From assembly GCF_015666175.1 (NCBI RefSeq), contig NZ_JADPIE010000006.1:62001-126000 (forward strand): 64,000 bases of DNA, written 5' to 3'. The notes below the pieces were generated by a model. The model worked only from the letters and a program-made list of their open reading frames with translations. It searched no databases and was not told the origin of the DNA. Positions within the stretch are counted from its first letter, which is position 1; each line of letters begins with the position of its first letter. The position numbers were made by a program, and so were the translations under genes. The stretch is from Halonatronomonas betaini. GTDB taxonomy: Bacteria; Bacillota; Halanaerobiia; Halanaerobiales; Halarsenatibacteraceae. This document shows, one piece after another, positions 25,301 to 33,160 of the stretch.

Positions 25301-26995
25301 TTAAATTGATGCTTTAATAGATTCGGCATCTTCTATTAATTCACTGGCATGTTTTAGGCTAGTCTCAGTTTTTTTATCTCCACTTATCATTCTGGCAATT
25401 TCCTCTTCTCTTTCAATTTCACTTAATCTATCAATCTTTGTTTTTGTTATCTGGTCTTCAGTCTCTTTATAAATATAAAAATGACGATCAGCTAAAGAAG
25501 CTATCTGAGGAAGATGAGAAATAGAAATTACCTGTCTATCTGTTGAGATACTATATAATCTAGCTGCAACCTGTCTGGCTGTTTCTCCACCTACACCAGT
25601 TTCTATTTCATCAAATATAATTGTTCTAACTTTATCATATCCTGCAATTATACTTTTAAAAGCTAGCATAATTCTAGAAATTTCTCCACCTGATGCAATC
25701 TTGGAAAGTTCCTTTAGCTCACCACCTAAATTAGTTGATATTAAAAATTTTACTTTATCCCTTCCTTTAGGGGTTATTCCAGCTTTTTGAAACTCAACTT
25801 CAAATCTTGCATCTTTCATAGCAAGATCTTTTAACTCTTTAATCATCTCATTTTCAAGCCACTGAGCCTGTTGCTTTCTAGCTTTTGAAATTTCTTTATC
25901 TAAACTCTCATATTCTGCTTTTAACTTATTCTCTTTTATTTCTAGGCTGGAAAGCTTATCTTCAATGCTTTCTAGCTCTTCTCTTTCTTCAATCAAATTA
26001 TTTTTATAACTTAAAATTTCAGAGATTGTCTCACCGTATTTCCTGCGCATTGTATTGATTATATCCAGTCTCTCTCTTAATTCAGATAATTCATTCTTAT
26101 TATAATCAATCTGATCATGATAATCCTGCAATTGAAAGTTTAATTCCTGCAGAGAATAAAAACTCTGATCTGCCAGTTCAGATAATTCTTTGATATCATC
26201 ATCAAATTCAACTATCTTTGATAAATTACTACTAATTGTTCCTAATTGATCTAATAAAGCTTTTTGATTATGTTGATCTCCAGATATTGAATCTATTGCT
26301 TTATAAATAGTTGCAGAGATATCTTCAATATTTTCAAGCCTCTTTAACTTTGATTCAATTTCTTCTAATTCTCCTGCTTTTAAGTTAGCTGTTTCGATTT
26401 CGTCTAGTTGATATTCAATGATATCAAGTCTTCGAGCCCTTTCGCTAGCCTGTTGATTTAACCTTTCTTTCTCTTCTAAAATCTCTTTTAACTGATAATA
26501 TACATCTTCAATTTCTAATAATTTATCCTTGGTTTCTCCAGGTAAAAGCTCATCTAAAAGTTCTATATGGTATGAGTTCTGCAAGAGGTTCTGATGTTCA
26601 TGCTGACCATGAATATCAACAAGAAATTCAGCAACTTCTTTAATTAATTTTAAAGGCACTAACTGACCATTAATCCGGCAGCGATTTCGGCCATTTCTTC
26701 TAATTTCCCTTGATAATAAAAGCATTTCAGGATCTAACTCAACACCAGCTTTTTTTAAGATATCTTTTAATTTAGCTGGTAAATCAATAAAATAGCTGGC
26801 TTCTATATAAGCAGCCTCTTTACCATTCTTTATAATATCGGTTCTTGCCCTTGAACCAAAAAGCATTTCTAGTGCACCAATAATTATTGATTTACCTGCT
26901 CCAGTTTCTCCTGTTAGAATATTTAAACCTTCAGAAAATGATAAACTTAAATGTTCAATAATGGCAAAGTTTTTAACCTGGAGATCACCAAGCAT
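25301..26995 (-). CDS. recN: DNA repair protein RecN
   Basis: This 564-residue SMC-like ATPase acts in double-strand-break repair. Walker A GETGAGKSIIIGALEMLFG is near residue 29. Two coiled-coil arms span about residues 155-230 and 280-380, with many KxxLxxLE heptads. The signature and Walker B region, ASGGEISRIMLAFK followed by TIIFDEIETGVGG, lies near 430-475, and ISISHLPQIASLADRHF follows. It is full length for the family. It is encoded between argR (11 bp upstream) and spo0A, the standard clostridial neighbourhood. Confidence 0.95.
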   Translation of the reverse strand: MLGDLQVKNFAIIEHLSLSFSEGLNILTGETGAGKSIIIGALEMLFGSRARTDIIKNGKEAAYIEASYFIDLPAKLKDILKKAGVELDPEMLLLSREIRRNGRNRCRINGQLVPLKLIKEVAEFLVDIHGQHEHQNLLQNSYHIELLDELLPGETKDKLLEIEDVYYQLKEILEEKERLNQQASERARRLDIIEYQLDEIETANLKAGELEEIESKLKRLENIEDISATIYKAIDSISGDQHNQKALLDQLGTISSNLSKIVEFDDDIKELSELADQSFYSLQELNFQLQDYHDQIDYNKNELSELRERLDIINTMRRKYGETISEILSYKNNLIEEREELESIEDKLSSLEIKENKLKAEYESLDKEISKARKQQAQWLENEMIKELKDLAMKDARFEVEFQKAGITPKGRDKVKFLISTNLGGELKELSKIASGGEISRIMLAFKSIIAGYDKVRTIIFDEIETGVGGETARQVAARLYSISTDRQVISISHLPQIASLADRHFYIYKETEDQITKTKIDRLSEIEREEEIARMISGDKKTETSLKHASELIEDAESIKASI

Positions 26996-27006
26996 ATCTT
27001 TACCTC

Positions 27007-27462
27007 CTAATCACTAAGCAATTTTTTGAATTTGTCTAAAACCTCTTCTGCTTTGTCCTTGGGTTTTACAACTAAAAATATAGTATTATCACCTGCTACA
27101 GTACCTAATACATCATCCCAGCGAGAATTATCTATTGCTGATGCTAGACCCCCTGCTGTGCCCTGTACAGTTTTTAATACAATTATGTTATCACTATAAT
27201 CTAAATCAATCACAAAATCCTGAAACATTTTCTGTAACCAGCCCTGAACCTGTCCTTTAGAGTTATTGGATCTTATTGCATACTTATATTCTCCATCTCC
27301 ATCTGGAACCTTAATTAAACCCAGCCTTTTAATATCTCTAGATATAGTTGCTTGAGTTACATTAACACCTTCTTCTTCCAATAATAAGCCTAATTCTTCC
27401 TGAGTTGCAACATCTCTATTTTTAATAATGTTTAATATTTTTAACTGTCTTCTATTTTTCAT
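27007..27462 (-). CDS. argR: arginine repressor ArgR
   Basis: This 151-residue regulator has an N-terminal winged helix, TQEELGLLLEEEGVNVTQAT (about residues 18-37) with the SRDIKRLGL recognition helix, and a C-terminal hexamerisation and arginine-binding domain ending in GTVAGDNTIFLVV. It represses arginine synthesis and in many Firmicutes activates the deiminase pathway. An arcABC operon lies about 4 kb away, so it may be a target, but no ArgR box is obvious there. Placement before recN is the widely conserved order. Confidence 0.94.
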   Translation of the reverse strand: MKNRRQLKILNIIKNRDVATQEELGLLLEEEGVNVTQATISRDIKRLGLIKVPDGDGEYKYAIRSNNSKGQVQGWLQKMFQDFVIDLDYSDNIIVLKTVQGTAGGLASAIDNSRWDDVLGTVAGDNTIFLVVKPKDKAEEVLDKFKKLLSD

Positions 27463-27483
27463 TATTACACCACCTGAATTATT

Positions 27484-28350
27484 TTATATCATGCCAATCC
27501 TCATTTTTTCTCTCAAGATTCTGTAAAAATTTCGTTCTGGAAATTTAACCAGAGTAACATCATGGGGGGCCTTTTTTATCTTAACCTGATCCCCATTACG
27601 TAAATCAAAGCCACACCTTCCATCAATTGATATTTTCATATTACTACCTGCAACTTCTAAATCTGCAAGAACTTCATCATTTCCACCAATAACTAAAGGT
27701 CTGATATATAAATTATGAGGGCTTATTGGAGTGATAACCAAAACTTCAAGACCTGGATGAATAATTGGACCTCCTGCAGATAATGAATATGCGGTTGAGC
27801 CTGTTGGCGTCGAGACAATTAAACCATCACCTTTAAAGCTGCTCACAAACTGATTATTAATAAATAATTCCACGCCAATCAAATTAAAATTTGCACCTCG
27901 ATTAATAACAACATCATTAAGACCAAAACCATTATAAACTTCACAGTTATCCCTGTATACCTCAGCAGTTATCATCATTCTATTTTCTATCTCAAATTCA
28001 TTTTTAAGAATTAGATCAATAGCTTTTTCAACTGCCTCTACTTCAATTACAGTCATAAAGCCAAGACTGCCAATATTAATGCCTAATAAAGGTATATCAG
28101 AACCGGCAAAATGCCTGGCTGCTCTAAGTAAAGTTCCATCTCCTCCAAACAATGCAACAAAATCAACTTTTTCTCTTAATTCTTTGAAATTAGCTTTTTT
28201 CTCTTTTTCATTAAGGCAATCTGCTGAACGACTTTCAACTAAATAATCAATCTCATTTTTCTTGAGATAGTCAATTAATTTTTCTGCCATTTTAATAGCT
28301 TCATCTTTTTTTATATTTATAAAAATTCCTACTGTCGAAATAAGAATCAA
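27484..28350 (-). CDS. nadK: NAD kinase
   Basis: It phosphorylates NAD to NADP. The 288-residue protein contains the catalytic GGDGTLLRAARHFAG near residue 69, NDVVINRGA near 145, GDGLIVSTPTGSTAYSLSAGG near 173 (the NAD-binding loop) and a C-terminal beta-rich domain with SIDGR. Its start overlaps the stop of tlyA by 4 bp. Position in dxs-tlyA-nadK-argR-recN is standard in clostridia. It supplies NADP for the transhydrogenase encoded at 33-37 kb. Confidence 0.95.
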   Translation of the reverse strand: MILISTVGIFINIKKDEAIKMAEKLIDYLKKNEIDYLVESRSADCLNEKEKKANFKELREKVDFVALFGGDGTLLRAARHFAGSDIPLLGINIGSLGFMTVIEVEAVEKAIDLILKNEFEIENRMMITAEVYRDNCEVYNGFGLNDVVINRGANFNLIGVELFINNQFVSSFKGDGLIVSTPTGSTAYSLSAGGPIIHPGLEVLVITPISPHNLYIRPLVIGGNDEVLADLEVAGSNMKISIDGRCGFDLRNGDQVKIKKAPHDVTLVKFPERNFYRILREKMRIGMI

Positions 28351-29168
28351 CCCCTCAGTTTTTCATCAGCTTCATTAATTATTTTATTAATTAAATTATG
28401 CCATTGACTTTCAATTTTTAAGTTATTACTGGATTTATATTCTGCATATAACAAGTATTCTATGTTACCACTACTAGCTCCAGTAATAGGAGAAAAAGTT
28501 AAGTCTAGTAATTTAAATCCTTCATTAGCAATAACCTTACTAACCTCTATTAAAACTCTTTTATGGACTTTCGTATCTTTAACAACCCCACCTTTACCAA
28601 CATTTTCTGGGCCTGCTTCAAACTGAGGTTTCACTAATGTCACAAGCTTTGTGTCTTTTTTGCAGAAAAATTTAGCTACAGGAATAATCAACTTTAAAGA
28701 TATAAAGGAAACATCACAGACAACAATATCAAAATCAGCTGGCAAGTCTTCCTTTTTTAATAGCCTGAAATTAGTTTTTTCATTGACTTTAACTCTATCA
28801 TCCTGCCTTAACTTCCAGGCAAGTTGATTATACCCACTATCAACAGCATATACCTCTTTCGCTCCATTTTGGAGCAAGCAATCAGTAAAACCACCAGTGG
28901 AAGAACCTATATCAAGGGCCTTCATTCCATTAGGATCAATTGAAAAATAGTCTATTGCCCTGGCTAATTTATGACCACCTCTGCCGACATATCTATCCTT
29001 TTCCTCAACATCTATTTTTGCCTCCAGAGAGATCTGAGTTCCAGCTTTATCAACAATTTCATCATCAACTTTTACCTCTCCAGCCATAATAGCTCTTTTA
29101 GCCTTATTTCGGCTTGGGAAATAGCCTCTTTCAGTTAAAACAATATCAATTCTTTCTTTGTTTTTCAT
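28347..29168 (-). CDS. tlyA: TlyA-family rRNA 2'-O-methyltransferase
   Basis: This 273-residue protein has an S4 RNA-binding domain at the N-terminus (about residues 6-62: RIDIVLTERGYFPSRNKAKR), then a FtsJ-like Rossmann methyltransferase domain with SAM motif ALDIGSSTGGFTDCLLQNGA near 84. It also has VDSGYNQL and an aspartate-containing DIVVCDVSFISLKLI. The family methylates cytidine 2'-OH groups of 23S and/or 16S rRNA. It is often also annotated as haemolysin, which is historical. It starts one base after the dxs stop and overlaps nadK by 4 bp. Confidence 0.93.
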   Translation of the reverse strand: MKNKERIDIVLTERGYFPSRNKAKRAIMAGEVKVDDEIVDKAGTQISLEAKIDVEEKDRYVGRGGHKLARAIDYFSIDPNGMKALDIGSSTGGFTDCLLQNGAKEVYAVDSGYNQLAWKLRQDDRVKVNEKTNFRLLKKEDLPADFDIVVCDVSFISLKLIIPVAKFFCKKDTKLVTLVKPQFEAGPENVGKGGVVKDTKVHKRVLIEVSKVIANEGFKLLDLTFSPITGASSGNIEYLLYAEYKSSNNLKIESQWHNLINKIINEADEKLRG

Positions 29169-29169
29169 T

Positions 29170-31044
29170 TTATTTGCCCTCTAAAATATTAAGAATAAAT
29201 TCTTTTATACCTCTAATACTTAAATCATAATAATCTCTCATCTCATTTTGGCCACCATGTTCTACAAACTTATCTGGAATTCCCATTCTTTTGATAAGTT
29301 TCTGCTGAAGCTTATTATCAGCTAGTAATTCCATTACAGCAGATCCAAAACCACCATTGAGGCTATTTTCTTCAACTGTAATTATATAATCATATTTTTG
29401 AGCCAGTTCAATAATTTCTTCAGGCAAAGGTTTAACAAATCTGGCATTATAAAGACCAATTTTAGATTTGTTATCTTTTAGATCTTCAATTGCCTCTCTG
29501 GAAGGGTGCACCATAGAACCTATAGCAATAACTAGAATTTTATTGCCATCTAAAAGAAGCTCACCTTTACCAACCTTTATTTCAGACCTGGAATAATCTA
29601 AATCAATTCCTAAGCCTTCTCCTCTGGGGTATCTTACTGCAGCAGGGTTATCAAGTTTATGACCTGTTTTAATCATTTCAACTAATTCCTGCTCATCTTT
29701 TGGAGCCATTACTGTTAAATTTGGGACAGCTCTAAGATAACTTAAATCAAATTGCCCCTGATGAGTTTCACCATCACTACCTACTATTCCTGCTCTATCA
29801 ATTCCAATAGTTACTGGAAGGTTCTGTAAAGCTAAATCATGTATTAACTGATCATAGCCTCTTTGCAGGAAAGTAGAATATAAAGCTACAATAGGTCTCA
29901 TGCCTCCCCGAGCCAGACCAGCCGAGAGCGTAAGAGCATGCTGCTCTGCAATTCCTACATCATAAAACCTTTCAGGAAATCTTTCTTGAAATAAATCTAA
30001 TCCAGTTCCAGCAGGCATAGCTGCAGTAATACCAACAACTCTCATGTCTTCTTCAGCTAATCTAGTTACTGTTTCACCAAAAACCTGACTATAAGTTATA
30101 TTTGTTTTAGTTTTTTCAGACTCACCATTTTCTATCTTAAAAGATCCAACTCCATGATAATCACTGGGGCAACTCTCTGCGGGATAGTAACCTTTCCCTT
30201 TTATGGTATTAACATGGATAACAACAGGCCCATTAATCTTATCAGCCTGCTCAAATATTTTTATTAAAGCTTCAATATCGTGCCCAGGCACTGGTCCTAA
30301 ATAAGTATAGCCCATTTCTTCAAATAAAACCCCTGGAACTAACAAATATTTCAAGCTATCTTTAGCTTTATCCATAGTTTTAAACATCCCAGAACCTATT
30401 CCTGGAATTGAATTTAATAAATCTCCCATTTCGCCAGAAATCTTTCTTAAAGAAGGATCAGTTCTTAATTTAGCTAAATAATTAGATAAAGCGCCAACAT
30501 TTTTAGCAATAGACATATCATTGTCATTTAAAACTATATTAAAATCTTTTTCTAAGTGGCCCCCATGATTTAAAGCCTCAAAAGCCATACCTCCAGTAAT
30601 TGCTCCATCACCAATCACAGAATAGATTCTTTCTGAACTGCCTCGGTGATCTCTAGCACAGGCCAGGCCAAGTGCAGATGATATAGAGGTTCCACTATGA
30701 CCAGTTTCAATTATATCATGTTCACTTTCTTTTAATTTTGGATAACCACTTAAGCCATTTCTTTTTCTTATCGAAGTCATTTTATCTTTTCGGCCGGTTA
30801 ATATTTTATGAGTATAGCTCTGATGACCAACATCCCAGACTATCTTATCTTTTGGGCTGTTCAGATGTTTATGGAGTGCTATAGTTAACTCTACAACACC
30901 TAAGTTTGAAGCCAGATGTCCACCTGTTTCAGAAACAGTACAGATTAAAAAATCCCTTATTTCATCAGATAGCTGAGTTAATTCTTCGTTTGTCAACTCA
31001 TTTAAATCATCTGGGTGATTTATATTATTTAATAAATCTTCCAT
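29170..31044 (-). CDS. dxs: 1-deoxy-D-xylulose-5-phosphate synthase
   Basis: It condenses pyruvate and glyceraldehyde-3-phosphate in the first step of the MEP isoprenoid pathway. At 624 residues it is full length. Visible marks are WDVGHQSYTHKILTGRKD near residue 70, the Mg-TPP motif SVIGDGAITGGMAFEALNH near 145 with LNDNDMSIAKNVG, and the transketolase-like middle domain with MPAGTGLDLFQERFPERFYD near 350 and GIAEQHA. It lies 4 bp after the OapA-like gene and in the same operon as ispA, so two isoprenoid genes flank the OLE RNA locus. Confidence 0.96.
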   Translation of the reverse strand: MEDLLNNINHPDDLNELTNEELTQLSDEIRDFLICTVSETGGHLASNLGVVELTIALHKHLNSPKDKIVWDVGHQSYTHKILTGRKDKMTSIRKRNGLSGYPKLKESEHDIIETGHSGTSISSALGLACARDHRGSSERIYSVIGDGAITGGMAFEALNHGGHLEKDFNIVLNDNDMSIAKNVGALSNYLAKLRTDPSLRKISGEMGDLLNSIPGIGSGMFKTMDKAKDSLKYLLVPGVLFEEMGYTYLGPVPGHDIEALIKIFEQADKINGPVVIHVNTIKGKGYYPAESCPSDYHGVGSFKIENGESEKTKTNITYSQVFGETVTRLAEEDMRVVGITAAMPAGTGLDLFQERFPERFYDVGIAEQHALTLSAGLARGGMRPIVALYSTFLQRGYDQLIHDLALQNLPVTIGIDRAGIVGSDGETHQGQFDLSYLRAVPNLTVMAPKDEQELVEMIKTGHKLDNPAAVRYPRGEGLGIDLDYSRSEIKVGKGELLLDGNKILVIAIGSMVHPSREAIEDLKDNKSKIGLYNARFVKPLPEEIIELAQKYDYIITVEENSLNGGFGSAVMELLADNKLQQKLIKRMGIPDKFVEHGGQNEMRDYYDLSIRGIKEFILNILEGK

Positions 31045-31048
31045 CTAT

Positions 31049-31591
31049 TTATTTCACCTCTTTAATAAAAATGCGACTTACTTTAATGAAGTTTAAAAAC
31101 CGGCTAACATTAAAAGTGATTTCTTCAGCTTTCTTAATTCCATAGTATTTGCAAAATGCCTTGCCACCTACAGTTAAAGAAGCAATAAAACCAATCATCA
31201 ATAAATTAACAATCGTCTCAGGCCAGATAACTTCTTCTAATATCTGGAGAACAATTATAGCACCAATAGCTCCACTAACAGTTCCACAAATATCGCCTAT
31301 TATATCACACATTAAACTTGCTACTTTATCTCCACGCCTTACTAGCCAGAGCCCTATTTTGGCTCCTGATATTTTTTTTGAGGCCATAGCATTAAAGGGT
31401 TCTTCTCTAGCAACAGTTGCTGCTACCCCAACCATATCTGATAATATACCAGTAATAATAATTAGAAGTAGGACAAAAAATGCAGGCAATAGATCTAAAT
31501 CAGTAATTCTGGTCTGAGATAAAAATGAAACAACAACAGCTAACCAGAATGTCAGGAGAGCAATAAATAAACTGCTCTTAAAATTTTGCAC
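31049..31591 (-). CDS. OLE-associated membrane protein (OapA-like)
   Basis: I place the start at GTG 31591 (VQNFKSSLF), because the GAGGTGG site lies five bases before it. A longer frame begins three codons earlier inside that site. The product has 180 residues and at least three hydrophobic segments: about 8-30, 36-58 and 110-150. The segment SDMVGVAATVAREEPFNAMA near 50 resembles the DUF21/CNNM membrane domain found in CorB-type Mg transporters. A small membrane protein of this kind between OLE RNA and dxs is the position of OapA, the protein that holds OLE RNA at the membrane in Bacillus halodurans. The identity rests on context and this resemblance, not on an alignment. Confidence 0.8.
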   Translation of the reverse strand: MQNFKSSLFIALLTFWLAVVVSFLSQTRITDLDLLPAFFVLLLIIITGILSDMVGVAATVAREEPFNAMASKKISGAKIGLWLVRRGDKVASLMCDIIGDICGTVSGAIGAIIVLQILEEVIWPETIVNLLMIGFIASLTVGGKAFCKYYGIKKAEEITFNVSRFLNFIKVSRIFIKEVK

Positions 31592-31635
31592 AAATCCCAC
31601 CTCATATTAAATATTATAATACAAAAAAATAAAGT

Positions 31636-32189
31636 ACAGGTGATAGCAGAGCAGATAAATGCTGCCACTTAGGTCCAGTTGGTTTTCCCCCTGGCTACTA
31701 TTCTGTCACCAGAATAGTGGTTTCCCTTTAAAGCCAGGCTGCAGAGTCACCTTCTGCAGGACTGGATTGCCACTTAGTAGACACTTTAATCCCTGCCCTG
31801 CCCCTAAAGACAGTCTAGAGGTTTTCCCTGACAGCTTTATACTATTCCTAGCTTCTTTTGCAGTTACGGTTTCCAGTGGCTAGCAAATAATACCTGGATC
31901 CAGGGTATTATCGCCTTCCACTATCCCCGCAACCACGCAAAGCAGGCTACACTGCCTCGGATCTCTCCGAAGACAGGTTCACTAGTTAATAATTTCAATT
32001 AACTAGCCTCCACGGGATAGGGGTCTACGCCCACATGCCATTGTGGATCGCCCCAGTCCCTTAACCCCCAGCAATGACCCTCGACTGGGCGTCAACAGCC
32101 ATCACCAGGGACTTCATTTATATGCCGGAAACGGATTTTTAGGCCCGTCTTCAGAATAGTTGAGCTGACTAGAATACTGCATCACCTGT
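31636..32189 (-). ncRNA. ole: OLE RNA (ornate large extremophilic RNA)
   Basis: The gap between ispA and the OapA-like gene is 660 bp, much richer in G+C than its surroundings and without a credible ORF. On the minus strand its ends pair: ACAGGTGAT (32189-32181) with ATCACCTGT (31644-31636), giving a closed RNA of about 554 nt. Many internal hairpins are visible, for example a GCCAGG...CCTGGC pairing and an ACTAGTTAAT/ATTAACTAGT arm near 31980. OLE RNAs are about 600-nt structured RNAs of extremophilic anaerobic Firmicutes, encoded between isoprenoid genes and next to their membrane partner OapA. This matches exactly. They are implicated in stress tolerance to cold, short-chain alcohols and Mg. 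The ends are set from the terminal stem and are approximate. Confidence 0.85.
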
Positions 32190-32200
32190 AATTCAGGATA

Positions 32201-32206
32201 ATTATA
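32201..32206 (-). promoter_or_regulatory. candidate -10 element for the OLE RNA
   Basis: A perfect TATAAT on the minus strand lies 11-17 bp before the start of the terminal stem of the RNA. The matching -35 position is poorly conserved (TTTTAA). The RNA could also be processed from the ispA transcript. Confidence 0.45.
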
Positions 32207-32263
32207 TCATATAAATACTAGTATTAAAAGACCAATTTATATTTATACATTTTATTTATTTAA

Positions 32264-33142
32264 TTAATATTGCCGCTCTAAGATAAACTTTAATAAATCC
32301 CTTAATACATCAGCCTTTTCATTGAAAACATTCAAAGCTTCAAGCCCTTCATTCACAGCTTTTTCAGCTTCTTTTTTAGATTTTTCAAGGCCAATTAAAC
32401 CTGGGTAAGTTGATTTTCCTCTTTCGAGATCTTTCCCAACTTCTTTACCTAATGTTTTTGTGTTTCCAATAACATCAAGAATATCATCAGTTATTTGAAA
32501 AGTTAAGCCTAATTTTTCTGCATAAATCTCTAAGGCATTTAATTCTTCTTCTGTATAATCACTACAATAAACACCAGCTAGAACTGCTGCTTTAAATAAA
32601 GCACCTGTCTTTGCTCGGTGAATTTTCTTTAAACCTGTTAAATCTACAGGTTCCTCTTCAGCCTGTAAATCTAAAACCTGGCCAGCAACCATACCATTAG
32701 GCCCTGCAGAATCAGCCATTAGCTCAATAAGTTTACATCTTCTATCAGGATCTAAATTTAATTTTGCTAATATTTTAAAAGCATAGGTTAACAAACCATC
32801 ACCAGCTAAAATAGCCATTCCCTCACCATATACTAGATGATTTGCTGGTTTTCCTCTCCTTAAATCATCATCATCCATTGCCGGCAGATCATCATGAATC
32901 AATGAATAAGTATGAATTAATTCAAGGGCTGCACCAGACAAACTTGCAGCCCTTTCATCACCCTCTAATAATTTAGCAGTCAAGAGAGTCAAAACAGGTC
33001 TTACTCTCTTACCACCCGATAATAATGAATATTCCATTGATTCCTTTAAGGCCGGTACAATTTCCTCATTCTTAAAGATATTTTCAAGAAGGGTTTCAAC
33101 CTTTTTAGCTTCATCTTCAAGAATACTTTTTATCTCAACCAT
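32264..33142 (-). CDS. ispA: polyprenyl (farnesyl/geranylgeranyl) diphosphate synthase
   Basis: It condenses isopentenyl diphosphate with allylic diphosphates. I choose ATG 33142, eight bases after a GGGAGG site; a TTG one codon before is also possible. The product has 292 residues. The first aspartate-rich motif lies in HDDLPAMDDDDLRRGKP near residue 84 and the second in TFQITDDILDVIG near 218. GGKRVRP near 48 binds IPP. The length and motif spacing fit bacterial IspA-type farnesyl diphosphate synthases. It stands between the Stn-type genes and the OLE RNA. The usual xseB-ispA adjacency is interrupted here by three electron-transfer genes. Confidence 0.93.
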   Translation of the reverse strand: MVEIKSILEDEAKKVETLLENIFKNEEIVPALKESMEYSLLSGGKRVRPVLTLLTAKLLEGDERAASLSGAALELIHTYSLIHDDLPAMDDDDLRRGKPANHLVYGEGMAILAGDGLLTYAFKILAKLNLDPDRRCKLIELMADSAGPNGMVAGQVLDLQAEEEPVDLTGLKKIHRAKTGALFKAAVLAGVYCSDYTEEELNALEIYAEKLGLTFQITDDILDVIGNTKTLGKEVGKDLERGKSTYPGLIGLEKSKKEAEKAVNEGLEALNVFNEKADVLRDLLKFILERQY

Positions 33143-33160
33143 CAAATGTACCTCCCTGTA

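Noticed and set aside
31659-31883. A 74-residue plus-strand frame within the OLE RNA region
   Set aside because: It has no ribosome-binding site and no recognisable domain, and it overlaps the structured RNA on the opposite strand. The region is explained by pairing and gene order.
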